Shown here: positions 1 to 8,604 of the stretch, one piece after another
Numbering within the stretch: the first letter of the stretch is position 1
Layout of the letters: every line of letters begins with the position of its first letter
Source: Bacteroidota bacterium
GTDB lineage: Bacteria > Bacteroidota > Bacteroidia > Bacteroidales > JAADJA01
Assembly (NCBI GenBank): GCA_020444515.1
Contig: JAHLKX010000003.1
Span: 1 to 64,000 of the forward strand
Reading direction: 5' to 3'
Length of the DNA: 64,000 nucleotides
Notes under the pieces: generated by a model
Seen by the model: the letters and a program-made list of their open reading frames with translations, nothing else
Databases searched by the model: none
Told to the model about the DNA's origin: nothing
Translations under genes and position numbers: made by a program

Positions 1-337
1 ATGAAATGAATAATCCCTACTTTTGAATTTAAATTTGCATCAAACTTTTCCAGTTAGACCGAATCAAATGCTCTGCATTTGCATGAGGGATCAAAACAAA
101 AAAGACTCAGCCCTGAAAGGGCGTGCTTTTTATGTTGGACATCACCCGTTTAGGGATCTTGAATGAAATGAATAATCCCTACTTTTGAATTTAAATTTGC
201 ATCAAACTTTTCCAGTTGGACCGAATCAAATGCCTTGCATTTGTAAGAGGGATCAAAACAAAAAAGACTCAGCCCTGAAAAGGGCGTGCTTTTTATGTTG
301 GACATCACCATTTTGGGGATCATGAGTGAAATAGAAA
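1..337. repeat. Two tandem copies of a 162-bp non-coding unit
   Basis: Copy 1 occupies 1-162 and copy 2 starts at 163 with the same opening, ATGAAATGAATAATCCCT. The copies are nearly identical apart from scattered substitutions and one extra A in copy 2. After about 325 the similarity decays. Each copy carries a short hairpin, GCCCT-GAA-AGGGC (110-122 and 272-285), flanked by A-rich and T-rich tracts, so each could terminate transcription in either direction. The copy at 272-285 lies just after the yaaA stop and may end that transcript. An open frame can be drawn through part of the repeat, but it resembles no protein I know. The array may continue to the left of the window. Confidence 0.85.
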
Positions 338-361
338 TCTGGATAAAGACCAAGGTATTGT

Positions 362-1129
362 TTATCCACGGGTAAAAACCCAGTTATCTCCTTTACTCAG
401 GGTATCATTAAAATAATATCCTTCATCATCAAAGAGTTTTAGCGCATCCGGTTCATCGATTTGCTGTTGGATAATATAGCGGGCCATCATACCCCTTGCC
501 TTTTTACCATAGGCCGTCATAAATTTATAAACTCCATTATGAAAATCCTTAAAAACAGGGGTAATGATCCTGCATGAAAGTTTTTCAGCATCAATGGCCT
601 CAAAATATTCATTGGATGAGAGGTTAACAAGAACCTTATCATGTTGATCCTGCATCTGCTTATTCAATGCATCGGTCAATTGATCTCCCCAGAATTCATA
701 GAGGTTTTTCCATTTTCGGGTTTTCCATTTAATCCCCATTTCAAGCCGGTAGGGTTGGATCAGGTCCATTGGTTTCAGCAATCCATATAATCCCGATAAA
801 ATGCGAAGTTTTTTCTGTGCAAAATGAAGATCCTTTTCTGATAAGGATTCTGCCTTGAGGCCATTGTAAACCTCGCCTTTGAAAGTTAATACAGCTTCCT
901 GCGCATTGGCTGAACCAAACGGGACATACCATTCCTGATAACGTTCATAATTCAGCTGGGTAAGTTTAGGATTAATGTTCATCATGGAGGCCAGACTTTT
1001 AACGGATTTCCTTTTCAGTTCCCCTACCAGGGTCTCGCTTTCAGCCAAAAAATCAGGAAGTGTGTAGAAATCGGTTTTTGCAGTACCGCCAAAATCAAGG
1101 GTTTTAGAAGGTGAGATTAAAATAAACAT
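362..1129 (-). CDS. yaaA: Peroxide stress protein YaaA (UPF0246/DUF328)
   Basis: The 255-residue length is normal for the YaaA family, which limits free intracellular iron and oxidative DNA damage during hydrogen peroxide stress in E. coli; the protein is cytoplasmic. The family signature is visible at both ends: the N-terminus reads MFILISPSKTLDF, and SGLYGLLKP at residues 112-120 and VNLSSNEYF at 168-176 are characteristic. The C-terminus ends KGDNWVFTRG. The ATG start at 1129 is the only one that keeps the conserved N-terminus. The gene stands alone, with about 160 bp separating it from the next gene on its strand, and its stop runs into the tandem repeat at the left edge. No regulatory site (for example an OxyR box) is recognisable. 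The family assignment is firm; the physiological role is transferred from E. coli. Confidence 0.93.
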   Translation of the reverse strand: MFILISPSKTLDFGGTAKTDFYTLPDFLAESETLVGELKRKSVKSLASMMNINPKLTQLNYERYQEWYVPFGSANAQEAVLTFKGEVYNGLKAESLSEKDLHFAQKKLRILSGLYGLLKPMDLIQPYRLEMGIKWKTRKWKNLYEFWGDQLTDALNKQMQDQHDKVLVNLSSNEYFEAIDAEKLSCRIITPVFKDFHNGVYKFMTAYGKKARGMMARYIIQQQIDEPDALKLFDDEGYYFNDTLSKGDNWVFTRG

Positions 1130-1220
1130 AAGCTTAATTCAAATTCGATAATACATACAATAAATTAATTCAATTAACAGTTACTTATATGTGTTTCTTT
1201 AACACAGAACAGCGAAGCGA

Positions 1221-1247
1221 GGTGGTAAAATCCAGGATTTTACCACC
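1221..1247. terminator. Perfect 13-bp inverted repeat, terminator-like on the plus strand
   Basis: GGTGGTAAAATCC and its exact reverse complement are separated by a single A, followed on the plus strand by TTTACTTTTTTAA. It lies between two minus-strand genes (the RsmI-like gene ending at 1289 and yaaA starting at 1129). A T-run after the hairpin on the minus strand is lacking, so if it terminates, it terminates plus-strand transcripts. It could instead be an operator for yaaA or a small mobile palindrome. Confidence 0.5.
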
Positions 1248-1288
1248 TTTACTTTTTTAAACAAGCCATCATTCAAATCGTTCATCCC

Positions 1289-2011
1289 CTATTTGTTTGT
1301 ATACATCAGAAAAACTGCAGGTCTTTTATGCAAGTCAGGAATGTTGCTCGACCACTCTGCCAGAGATTTTGTGCGAATAAATTCTTTTTCCGGATCACTG
1401 ATATCGGCAGCGATCGTCAACAACGTTGAGGGATGACAAACCTTTATTATCGACCGGACCAGTTGATTATTGCGAAAAGGTGTTTCCATGAATATCTGGG
1501 TTTGCTGAATTGCATTGGACTGCCTCTCGATCTCCCTCAATTTATTTTCACGTTCCCTGGTATGTATGGGAAGATAACCGTGAAAGACAAATTGCTGCCC
1601 ATTCAAACCCGATGCAATCAATGCCATCAGGATGGAGGAGGCACCTGCCAGTGGGATTACCCGAATGGATTGCTCATGGGCCAGCTTAACAACTCCAGAT
1701 CCCGGATCAGCAATACAGGGCATGCCTGCTTCAGAGATCAAACCCATATCATTTCCTGAAATTGCCGGCTTCAAATAATTTGCTATTTGAGCAGGATCGG
1801 TATGTTTGTTCAATTCATAAAAAATCACTTCATTGAATGGTGCATCAAATCCTACTTTTCGTAAAAACCGGCGGGCTGTCCTCACCTGCTCCACAATAAA
1901 ATACCGGATATCTTTCATGTATGAAAGATTTTCGGCAGATATAGAATCGACATTATTGGTTGGACTAATAAAAGAGGGGATCAGTATTAACCGGCCTGTT
2001 GTTTTTTGCAT
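1289..2011 (-). CDS. RsmI-like SAM-dependent methyltransferase (tetrapyrrole methylase fold)
   Basis: This 240-residue protein has the tetrapyrrole methylase fold of RsmI, the enzyme that 2'-O-methylates C1402 of 16S rRNA. The glycine-rich cofactor loop GLISEAGMPCIADPG is at residues 90-104, close to the canonical RsmI loop. It is shorter than RsmI proper (about 280 residues) and seems to lack the C-terminal extension, so it belongs to the short Bacteroidota RsmI-like group whose substrate I do not know. As I recall, in many Bacteroidota it sits directly after dnaA and a low-molecular-weight phosphatase; here a PLP enzyme gene lies between. It ends 13 bp before the PLP gene's stop, so co-transcription with the genes upstream is likely. 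Fold confidence is high; rRNA as substrate is an inference. Confidence 0.82.
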   Translation of the reverse strand: MQKTTGRLILIPSFISPTNNVDSISAENLSYMKDIRYFIVEQVRTARRFLRKVGFDAPFNEVIFYELNKHTDPAQIANYLKPAISGNDMGLISEAGMPCIADPGSGVVKLAHEQSIRVIPLAGASSILMALIASGLNGQQFVFHGYLPIHTRERENKLREIERQSNAIQQTQIFMETPFRNNQLVRSIIKVCHPSTLLTIAADISDPEKEFIRTKSLAEWSSNIPDLHKRPAVFLMYTNK

Positions 2012-2024
2012 AGGGTTGATCTAT

Positions 2025-2990
2025 TCAATTCCAGGGCAATTTTTGTAAATCGACATTTCCACCTGAAATAATGATTCCAGTGCGTTTGCCTGCAAAGATA
2101 TCATGATTCTCTAATATGGCAGCAAAAGGTACTGCCGAAGAGGGTTCAACAATAATTTTCATCCGCTCCCAAATAAGCTTCATGGCGGTAACTATGGAGT
2201 TTTCTGACACCCGCAGGATATCTGATACATATTGCTGAATAATGGGGTAAGTCAAGGTTCCCATGGAGGTAAGCAGTCCATCAGCAATGGTATTAGGGTT
2301 GTTGGAGGGGATAAACCTACCTTCATAAAAGGACCGGTATGCATCATCGGCTCCGGCTGGTTCTGCGGCCATAACCTGTATATTTGGAGCAAAATATTTA
2401 GCAGCGAGTGCAGTACCACTCAACAGGCCTCCTCCCCCAACAGGAGCCAGGATTATATCCAGATCCTTAATGTCCTCAATGAGTTCTTGTGCAGCCGTTG
2501 CCTGACCAGCGATGATCCGATAATCGTTGTAGGGATGGATTTCGATAGCTCCTGTTTTTTCTATTACCTCTTTCAAGGTATCCTCCCTCGACTTGAGATT
2601 GGGTTTACAAAAAGTAATTTTACCCCCATAATGTTTCACTGCGGCAATTTTAACCCTGGAAGAATTTTCAGGCATAACAATATAAGCCTTTGCATTCCGC
2701 AGACCTGCCGCCCTGCTTAAGGCAGCCGCATGATTTCCGGAAGAATGTGTGCAAACCCCTTTAATCAACTCTTGCTTCTTAAGAGAAAAAACCGCATTGG
2801 TTGCGCCCCGCGATTTAAAAGCACCCGCTTTTTGAAAGTTTTCGCATTTAAAATAAAGAAAAGCGTCTGTAACGGTATTTAAATTTTCGGAAGTGAGAAT
2901 AGGGGTTCTATGAATAAAAGGCCTAATATTATGAGAAACCGTAACAATATCCTGCCGGTTGGGCAATGTCTGAAACTCCACTGACTGCAC
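2025..2990 (-). CDS. PLP-dependent threonine dehydratase / serine racemase family
   Basis: A fold-type II PLP enzyme of 321 residues without the C-terminal ACT-type regulatory domains of biosynthetic IlvA, so it matches the short catabolic threonine ammonia-lyase/serine racemase group. The Schiff-base lysine is K59 in FKSRGA, SSGNHA at 83-88 lines the substrate carboxylate, and GGGGLL at 185-190 binds the cofactor phosphate. Products would be 2-oxobutanoate and ammonia from threonine, or D-serine/pyruvate from serine; sequence alone does not decide. The start is a GTG at 2990, leaving only 2 bp after the upstream phosphatase gene, so the two are probably co-transcribed. Its position inside the conserved dnaA cluster looks like a lineage-specific insertion. 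Confidence 0.88.
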   Translation of the reverse strand: MQSVEFQTLPNRQDIVTVSHNIRPFIHRTPILTSENLNTVTDAFLYFKCENFQKAGAFKSRGATNAVFSLKKQELIKGVCTHSSGNHAAALSRAAGLRNAKAYIVMPENSSRVKIAAVKHYGGKITFCKPNLKSREDTLKEVIEKTGAIEIHPYNDYRIIAGQATAAQELIEDIKDLDIILAPVGGGGLLSGTALAAKYFAPNIQVMAAEPAGADDAYRSFYEGRFIPSNNPNTIADGLLTSMGTLTYPIIQQYVSDILRVSENSIVTAMKLIWERMKIIVEPSSAVPFAAILENHDIFAGKRTGIIISGGNVDLQKLPWN

Positions 2991-2992
2991 TA

Positions 2993-3463
2993 TTAATTCA
3001 ATTGTTCTTCTTTGAGGGTATCGGCAATCCTTTCACAGGCCTTATGCAGCAATTCAAAGGTTTGATCATAGGCATCATTATTCTGCGCATGAGGATTGGG
3101 AATGGGCTCATTTTTACCGGGATTGATAACATTCATCAAAAAATCGACTTTGGTCCGGTCCAGATCATCCCGTGCAAATTCAATGGCATTGCGATAGGCC
3201 AACGTATCCATGACATAAATTTTATCAAATTTGTCAAAATCCGATTGTGTAAATAACCTAACCCGTTTCGTTGAAATATCCACACCCTTATCCATCGCTT
3301 TTCTGATTACATGATCCTCGGGTGATTCATTGATATAATAGGCTTCAAAACCTGCAGAATCAACAAAGGCATCAATGTTTCTGTTTTTAAAGATCAACTT
3401 GAGTAGTCCTTCAGCCAGTGGTGAGCGACACATGTTCGCATTGCATAAAAACAAAATTCTCAT
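2993..3463 (-). CDS. Low-molecular-weight protein tyrosine phosphatase homologue, general acid substituted
   Basis: The 156-residue protein has the LMW-PTP fold. The phosphate-binding loop is intact: C7 and R13-S14 in CNANMCRS fit the C-x5-R-S rule. The usual DPY motif that supplies the catalytic general acid is replaced by NPH (N123-P124-H125), so dephosphorylation of tyrosine may be slow or the protein may act on another substrate. A more distal aspartate (D130) could substitute. The gene lies between dnaA and the PLP enzyme gene, 118 bp after dnaA's stop, all on the minus strand. Cytoplasmic, no signal peptide. An arsenate-reductase-like role cannot be excluded from the fold alone. Confidence 0.8.
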   Translation of the reverse strand: MRILFLCNANMCRSPLAEGLLKLIFKNRNIDAFVDSAGFEAYYINESPEDHVIRKAMDKGVDISTKRVRLFTQSDFDKFDKIYVMDTLAYRNAIEFARDDLDRTKVDFLMNVINPGKNEPIPNPHAQNNDAYDQTFELLHKACERIADTLKEEQLN

Positions 3464-3531
3464 AATATCCTGAATTAATTAACCTACTTATCCAACTGCG
3501 TCAGATAGATATTATTGTGTACCTACATGAT

Positions 3532-3540
3532 TGTGGAAAA
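3532..3540 (-). promoter_or_regulatory. Single DnaA-box-like 9-mer downstream of dnaA
   Basis: On the minus strand the sequence reads TTTTCCACA, which fits the relaxed DnaA box TTWTNCACA. A weaker near-match, TTATCCAAC, lies at 3488-3496 on the plus strand. One good box is not enough to call an origin, and nothing comparable is seen upstream of dnaA. Confidence 0.3.
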
Positions 3541-3581
3541 TTACAAAAAAAAAATGAGATAAACAAATTATCGTAGAAGTT

Positions 3582-5021
3582 TTACAGGGTGATTTTTTTA
3601 TCCAGTTCTTCTACATAATTACGAAACTGCTTATCTGTTTCAATGAGGTTATTTACAGTGCGACAGGCATGAAGAACAGTGGCATGATCTTTATTCCCGC
3701 AATGCAATCCAATGGTAGCCAGGGAGGCTTTGGTAAGTTTTTTTGAAAAATACATGGCCAGTTGCCTTGCCTGAACAATTTCACGTTTTCTTGTTTTGGA
3801 GTGAATGGCCTCCAGCGGCAACCCAAAATAATCGCTGACCACCTTTTGTATGTAATCGATTGATATTTCACGAGATGTATTTTTCACAAACTTATCAATC
3901 ATTTTTTTGGCAAGATCCAAATTGATCGCCTTTTTATTGAGAGATGACTGGGCCAGAATTGAAATCAATGCACCTTCCAGCTCACGCACATTGGTCGTTA
4001 TACTGTAAGCTAAATACTCAATCACATCCTTGGGCATTTCCAAACCATCCTTGTACAGTTTTTTCTCAATGATGGCAATCCGGGTTTCCAAATCAGGGAC
4101 CTGCAGATCGGCAGATAACCCCCACTTAAACCTCGATAGCAACCGGGCATTCATCCCTTCCATCTCAACTGGTGGCTTATCTGAGGTAATGATGAGTTGT
4201 TTATTGTTTTGATGAAGATGGTTGAATATATGGAAATAGATTTCTTGGGTTTTTTCCTTTTTTACCAAAAACTGAATATCATCAATGATCAGCACATCGA
4301 TCATTTGGTAAAAATGGACAAAATCATTTTGATTGTTATTTTTTACAGCATCAATATATTGATTGGTAAATTGCTCTGAAGTTACATACAATACCGTTTT
4401 CTCAGGAAAATTGACTTTAACTTCAAGTCCAATGGCATGGGCCAAGTGGGTTTTTCCCAGTCCGACATTGCTATAAATCAACAATGGGTTAAAGGCTGTT
4501 TTACCCGGGTTGCTGGCTACGGCAAACCCAGCTGATCGCGCTAACCGGTTGCAATCCCCTTCTATGAAGTTTTCGAAAGAATAATTTTCATTTAGCTGAC
4601 TGTTAACTTTGATTTTTTTAAGTCCGGGAATGATAAAAGGATTTGGGATTTCCTTGGATGATCCTTTATTTAAATCAATGGGCATATTTACAGCCGGATT
4701 GGAAGTTGCTTTCTTATTACTGGTAGGAAATTTAATGGTATAGGGGGAATTATTCCCACTATAATTGTTATCCATGATGATACTATACTCTAACCGACCC
4801 TCTGATCCCAGTTCTTTTTTAATGGTCTTTTTGAGAAGGGTGATATAATGCTCCTCCAACCATTCGTAAAAAAACTGGCTGGGAACCATGATGGTCAGTA
4901 TATTATCCTCAAGTTTAACCGGCTTGATAGGCTCAAACCAGGTTTTAAAACTTTGATGGCTGATGTTGTCTTTAATTACTTTAAGACAATTATCCCAGAC
5001 TGCTTTACAATTTTTCTTCAT
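3582..5021 (-). CDS. dnaA: Chromosomal replication initiator DnaA
   Basis: DnaA is the AAA+ ATPase that binds DnaA boxes at the origin and melts the duplex. All four domains are present in 479 residues. An N-terminal DnaB-interaction domain (about 1-75) is followed by a polar linker (about 85-135). The AAA+ core has Walker A at NVGLGKTH (185-192) and Walker B at VLIIDDIQ (243-250). The C-terminal helix-turn-helix contains the signature DHATVLHACRTV at about 445-456. The ATG start at 5021 gives the usual N-terminus (MKKNCKAVWDNCL). The 118-bp downstream gap contains one DnaA-box-like site; the 208 bp upstream are AT-rich without a box cluster. In Bacteroidota dnaA is often not adjacent to the origin, so its position does not locate oriC. 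Confidence 0.98.
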   Translation of the reverse strand: MKKNCKAVWDNCLKVIKDNISHQSFKTWFEPIKPVKLEDNILTIMVPSQFFYEWLEEHYITLLKKTIKKELGSEGRLEYSIIMDNNYSGNNSPYTIKFPTSNKKATSNPAVNMPIDLNKGSSKEIPNPFIIPGLKKIKVNSQLNENYSFENFIEGDCNRLARSAGFAVASNPGKTAFNPLLIYSNVGLGKTHLAHAIGLEVKVNFPEKTVLYVTSEQFTNQYIDAVKNNNQNDFVHFYQMIDVLIIDDIQFLVKKEKTQEIYFHIFNHLHQNNKQLIITSDKPPVEMEGMNARLLSRFKWGLSADLQVPDLETRIAIIEKKLYKDGLEMPKDVIEYLAYSITTNVRELEGALISILAQSSLNKKAINLDLAKKMIDKFVKNTSREISIDYIQKVVSDYFGLPLEAIHSKTRKREIVQARQLAMYFSKKLTKASLATIGLHCGNKDHATVLHACRTVNNLIETDKQFRNYVEELDKKITL

Positions 5022-5229
5022 TCTTATTTAATTGTTTTAAGCAATTAAATTTAATGTGTTAATTTTCTATTACTATTTTCAATGATTTACAACCTTTGGA
5101 ACAGTCAGTTCTTGTCAGGAAATTTCGAACAAAATTCTAATAAAAAAAGTTTAAAAAAAAACAATATCCCCCTTGATTTTCTAGAAATTTATCCGTATAA
5201 AAACAGATGTAAATCATAAACATATAAAT

Positions 5230-5844
5230 TCATATGGTTCGTAAATAGTTTATTTTTAGACCATTGATTTTATTGAACTTTTCATACACCCGATTGGCAT
5301 CTGATTTTCGAACGTCAAATTCAATTTGACAAGCCAAATCAAAGTTTTGTTTTCGGATATTTAAGTTTTCATCCTTAACAAGGCTCATGACGCTATTCAT
5401 TAACGGGTATTCAAAATCCACCGTATAAATCTCATTGATGGTCTTAGTTATTTTATCAGCGCTTTCGAGGGCATTAGCGGTTGCTGATTTATAGGCATCG
5501 ATCAATCCTCTTACACCTAATTTGGCACCTCCGAAATAACGAACCACAACAACCAAAATATTCGTTAAATCATTGGAGTTTATCTGACCCAGGATCGGTC
5601 TCCCTGCCGTACCAGAGGGTTCTCCGTCATCGTTCATCCGATAGGTTGACTTATCCTGCCCTAATAAATAAGCAAAACAATGATGGCGTGCATCATGATA
5701 AGCGGTCTTTATTTCAGCCAGTTCTTTTTTAACGTCATCTTCACTACTTACAGGAACAGCCAATGCGATAAATTTACTTCCCCGATCTTTAAATGTTCCT
5801 TCACTTTTACCTTTAATTGTTTTGTAAGTATCTTCAAACAGCAT
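5230..5844 (-). CDS. IMPACT/YigZ family protein
   Basis: This 204-residue protein has the YigZ/IMPACT (UPF0029) architecture. The N-terminal UPF0029 domain carries the motif RHHCFAY and then DGEPSGTAGRPIL, followed by VVVVRYFGGAKLGVRGL, the family hallmark. A smaller C-terminal ferredoxin-like (DUF1949) domain follows. Homologues bind nucleic acid or ribosomes, and eukaryotic IMPACT inhibits GCN2, but the bacterial function is not established. I take the ATG at 5844 rather than the TTG one codon earlier. The gene is flanked by 208 bp before dnaA's start and 255 bp beyond its own start with no other recognisable gene. Family assignment is firm. Confidence 0.9.
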   Translation of the reverse strand: MLFEDTYKTIKGKSEGTFKDRGSKFIALAVPVSSEDDVKKELAEIKTAYHDARHHCFAYLLGQDKSTYRMNDDGEPSGTAGRPILGQINSNDLTNILVVVVRYFGGAKLGVRGLIDAYKSATANALESADKITKTINEIYTVDFEYPLMNSVMSLVKDENLNIRKQNFDLACQIEFDVRKSDANRVYEKFNKINGLKINYLRTI

Positions 5845-6045
5845 CAAAGTCAGATTATTAAACCAAAGAGCAACGTAAATTTTTGAATGGCTAAATATAG
5901 CAATTATAATTTACCCAACAGAATGAATCATAAATTTTATTGAAAAAAAATATTGATTCGGGTCTTCTATATCCCTGATCAATGCCTGATAAGTGACTAA
6001 AATTGAATGACTAATAGAGATCGATCTAAAGTCTATTTTACAACC

Positions 6046-6087
6046 AAAAAAAAACGGATCACTTGATAACAAAGGATCCGCTTTTTT
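6046..6087 (-). terminator. Rho-independent terminator of the malic enzyme gene
   Basis: On the minus strand a GCGGATC/GATCCG stem (arms at 6075-6081 and 6055-6060) is followed by a run of nine T (plus-strand A-run 6046-6054). It starts about 20 bp after the malic enzyme stop. Confidence 0.8.
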
Positions 6088-6102
6088 GGATAAAGGCAAT
6101 TT

Positions 6103-8397
6103 TTATACACAACCTTCCCCTTTTGCTCTTTTCTCAACACATTGTGCATCCATTACAGCAATCATTACCATATTAACGATTTCAGAAACGGAAGCCCCAA
6201 TGGGAAGCACATGAACCGATTTACTGAGTCCATTGATTACCGGACCAATGACCTCAAATTTACCCATGGTCTGGAGTAATTTGTAAGCAATATTTCCAGC
6301 TGTAAGATAGGGGAAAATAAGGGTATTAGCCCGTCCACCAGCCAATTTGCTGAAAGGGAAAGTATCAGAGATAATTTCTTCTGTAAGGGCAACATTCACC
6401 TGCATTTCTCCATCCACAATCAAATCGGGATAGTCGCGATGCAGAATGCTCACGGCCTCTCTTTGTTTTTGTGGAATATTGCCATCATTGGAACCAAAGT
6501 TAGAATAGGATACGAACGCAATTCGAGGTTTAATCCTGAGCTGCTCTATCGCAAAGGCAGTCTGCAGGGTTATTTCGACCATCTGCTCTACCGTTGGGTT
6601 TTTATTCACCGTACAGTCGGCCAGAAAGTGAGGTCCCTCCTTGGTGTTAATGATATACATCCCGGAGACGATCCTGGTTCCATTCTTTTTACCAATAACC
6701 TCCAGTGCAGGCCTCAAGGTGTCGGCATAGTGGCGGGTAAGGCCTGAGATCATGGCATCGGCATATCCTGTCTCAACCAACATAGGACTGAAATAATTTC
6801 GGTGCACCATCAAATCCTGTGCGGAATTAAAAGTAACCCCTTTTCGATGCCGCATATCCCAGAGGATTTTGGCAAACTGATCCCGCCTTTCATTTTCTTC
6901 ATCTGATCTTGGATCAATAATTTCAACACCATTTAGTTCGAGGTCATTGACTTCAATGATCTCCAGGATATTCTTTTTATTTCCAAGTAAGATCGGCTTG
7001 GCCAGGTTTTCATTATAGACGATCTCAGCAGCTTTCAGCATTTTATAATTTTCAGCTTCTGCAAATACAACCCGCTTGGGATCGCGCTTGGCAGCCATTT
7101 TTATTTGTCGGATCAACGGATTGCTGATACCCAGACGTTTTCTCAATTCTTCCTGATAACGGGCCCAATTATCAATCGGTTTGCGGGCTACCCCTGATTC
7201 CATTGCTGCTTTTGCAACGGCGGGAGCGACATGCTCAATCAATCGGGGATCGGTTGGTTTGGGAATAATATAATCGCGACCAAATTTTAAGTTGGTGGTC
7301 TGGAATGCAATGTTCACCTCTTCAGGAACCGGCAATTTAGCCAGGTCTGCCAGTGCCACTGATGCAGCAAGTTTCATTTCATCATTGATGGCGGTTGCTT
7401 TTACATCCATGGCCCCTCTGAAAATAAAGGGAAATCCCAGGACATTGTTTATCTGGTTCGGATAATCCGATCGACCGGTAGCCATAATGATATCATCTCG
7501 CATGGATAAAGCTTCCTCCGGAAGGATCTCAGGAACCGGATTGGCCAGGGCGAAGACAATAGGATGTGGCGCCATTTTCACGAGCCACTCTTTTTTGAGG
7601 GCCCCGGCAACGGAAAGACCCAGAAACATATCCGCTCCATCCAATGCTTCCTCAAGTGTTCTCACAGATCGATCTGTGATGAATTGCTTTTTGGTCTCAT
7701 TCAGATCGGTCCGGTCTTTATGGATCACACCGCGGCTGTCGAGCATCACAATGTTTTCGGGTTTAACCCCAAGTTTAATGTAGAGCTTGGTGCAGGAAAC
7801 GGCAGAAGCACCGGCTCCATTCACAACGATTTTAATTTCATCTATTTTTTTACCATTGATCTCAAGCGCATTCAATAATCCGGCTGAGGTAATAATAGCC
7901 GTTCCATGCTGGTCATCGTGCATTACCGGAATATCCAGCGCCGCTTTCACCCGTTCCTCTACTTCAAAACATTCTGGGGCCTTGATATCTTCAAGGTTGA
8001 TTCCTCCAAAAGTGGGTGCGATGGCAATAATGGTTTCTACCAGCTTATCAACATTCTTTTCGTTGATCTCAATATCAAAAACATCGATGTCAGCGAATAC
8101 TTTAAAAAGCAAACCTTTCCCTTCCATAACCGGTTTTCCCGCTTCAGGGCCAATATCGCCTAAACCCAGCACAGCAGTACCGTTTGAAATAACCGCGACC
8201 AGGTTACCTTTGGCGGTGTACTTGTATACATCATCTAAATTATCTTTGATGGCAAGACAGGGTTCAGCAACACCCGGTGTATAAGCCAGCGATAGATCGC
8301 GTTGAGTCGAGTAAGGCTTTGTGGGTATGACCTCCAGCTTACCCGGTCTCCCTTGTGCATGATAATTAAATGCATCTTTTCTAAATAGGTTATCCAT
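6103..8397 (-). CDS. maeB: NADP-dependent malic enzyme, MaeB type (malic + phosphotransacetylase-like domains)
   Basis: Oxidative decarboxylation of malate to pyruvate with NADP+, supplying NADPH and linking the TCA cycle to pyruvate. The 764-residue length is typical of the two-domain MaeB. The N-terminal malic and NAD-binding domains run to about residue 410 (SLAYTPGVAEPC, then VMHDDQHGTAI and the dinucleotide motif NGAGASAVSC). The C-terminal half, about 430-760, is the phosphotransacetylase-like regulatory domain (RVVFAEAENYKML near its start). In characterised MaeB proteins that domain binds acetyl-CoA as an allosteric inhibitor. Monocistronic: 205 bp upstream to the divergent ruvA, with a possible TAGATTTG minus-10-like element on the minus strand at 8437-8444, and its own terminator. 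Confidence 0.96.
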   Translation of the reverse strand: MDNLFRKDAFNYHAQGRPGKLEVIPTKPYSTQRDLSLAYTPGVAEPCLAIKDNLDDVYKYTAKGNLVAVISNGTAVLGLGDIGPEAGKPVMEGKGLLFKVFADIDVFDIEINEKNVDKLVETIIAIAPTFGGINLEDIKAPECFEVEERVKAALDIPVMHDDQHGTAIITSAGLLNALEINGKKIDEIKIVVNGAGASAVSCTKLYIKLGVKPENIVMLDSRGVIHKDRTDLNETKKQFITDRSVRTLEEALDGADMFLGLSVAGALKKEWLVKMAPHPIVFALANPVPEILPEEALSMRDDIIMATGRSDYPNQINNVLGFPFIFRGAMDVKATAINDEMKLAASVALADLAKLPVPEEVNIAFQTTNLKFGRDYIIPKPTDPRLIEHVAPAVAKAAMESGVARKPIDNWARYQEELRKRLGISNPLIRQIKMAAKRDPKRVVFAEAENYKMLKAAEIVYNENLAKPILLGNKKNILEIIEVNDLELNGVEIIDPRSDEENERRDQFAKILWDMRHRKGVTFNSAQDLMVHRNYFSPMLVETGYADAMISGLTRHYADTLRPALEVIGKKNGTRIVSGMYIINTKEGPHFLADCTVNKNPTVEQMVEITLQTAFAIEQLRIKPRIAFVSYSNFGSNDGNIPQKQREAVSILHRDYPDLIVDGEMQVNVALTEEIISDTFPFSKLAGGRANTLIFPYLTAGNIAYKLLQTMGKFEVIGPVINGLSKSVHVLPIGASVSEIVNMVMIAVMDAQCVEKRAKGEGCV

Positions 8398-8436
8398 GGA
8401 ATCAATCGATTTATTGTGAATTATTTAACAAAAGCG

Positions 8437-8444
8437 CAAATCTA
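8437..8444 (-). promoter_or_regulatory. Possible Bacteroidota -7 element for malic enzyme
   Basis: TAGATTTG on the minus strand fits TAnnTTTG, 40 bp upstream of the ATG. No TTG lies at the expected -33 spacing, so this is a weak call. Confidence 0.35.
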
Positions 8445-8604
8445 AGAAAATTGCATCCAGTTTGTTTAATTTTTTCATGGTTATTTGTAAATATATAATG
8501 TTTACAAATAATTTTGTTCTCAATTACTTGCTAAATATAAATTTCTATTTTAGCGCTTCTTTAAAAATTATTAATAACGAATTTGATTAACACTTAAAAA
8601 TACA

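Noticed and set aside
1-337. Possible CRISPR array
   Set aside because: The units are adjacent 162-bp copies without spacers, and no cas genes are present.
150-353. 67-codon minus-strand frame across the tandem repeat
   Set aside because: It runs through the repeat hairpin, resembles no protein and is not preserved in the other copy.
3488-3540. Replication origin next to dnaA
   Set aside because: Only one good and one weak DnaA box are seen, and no AT-rich unwinding region with a box cluster.
5911-6099. 62-codon minus-strand frame
   Set aside because: It spans the malic enzyme terminator and has no family likeness or coding-like composition.
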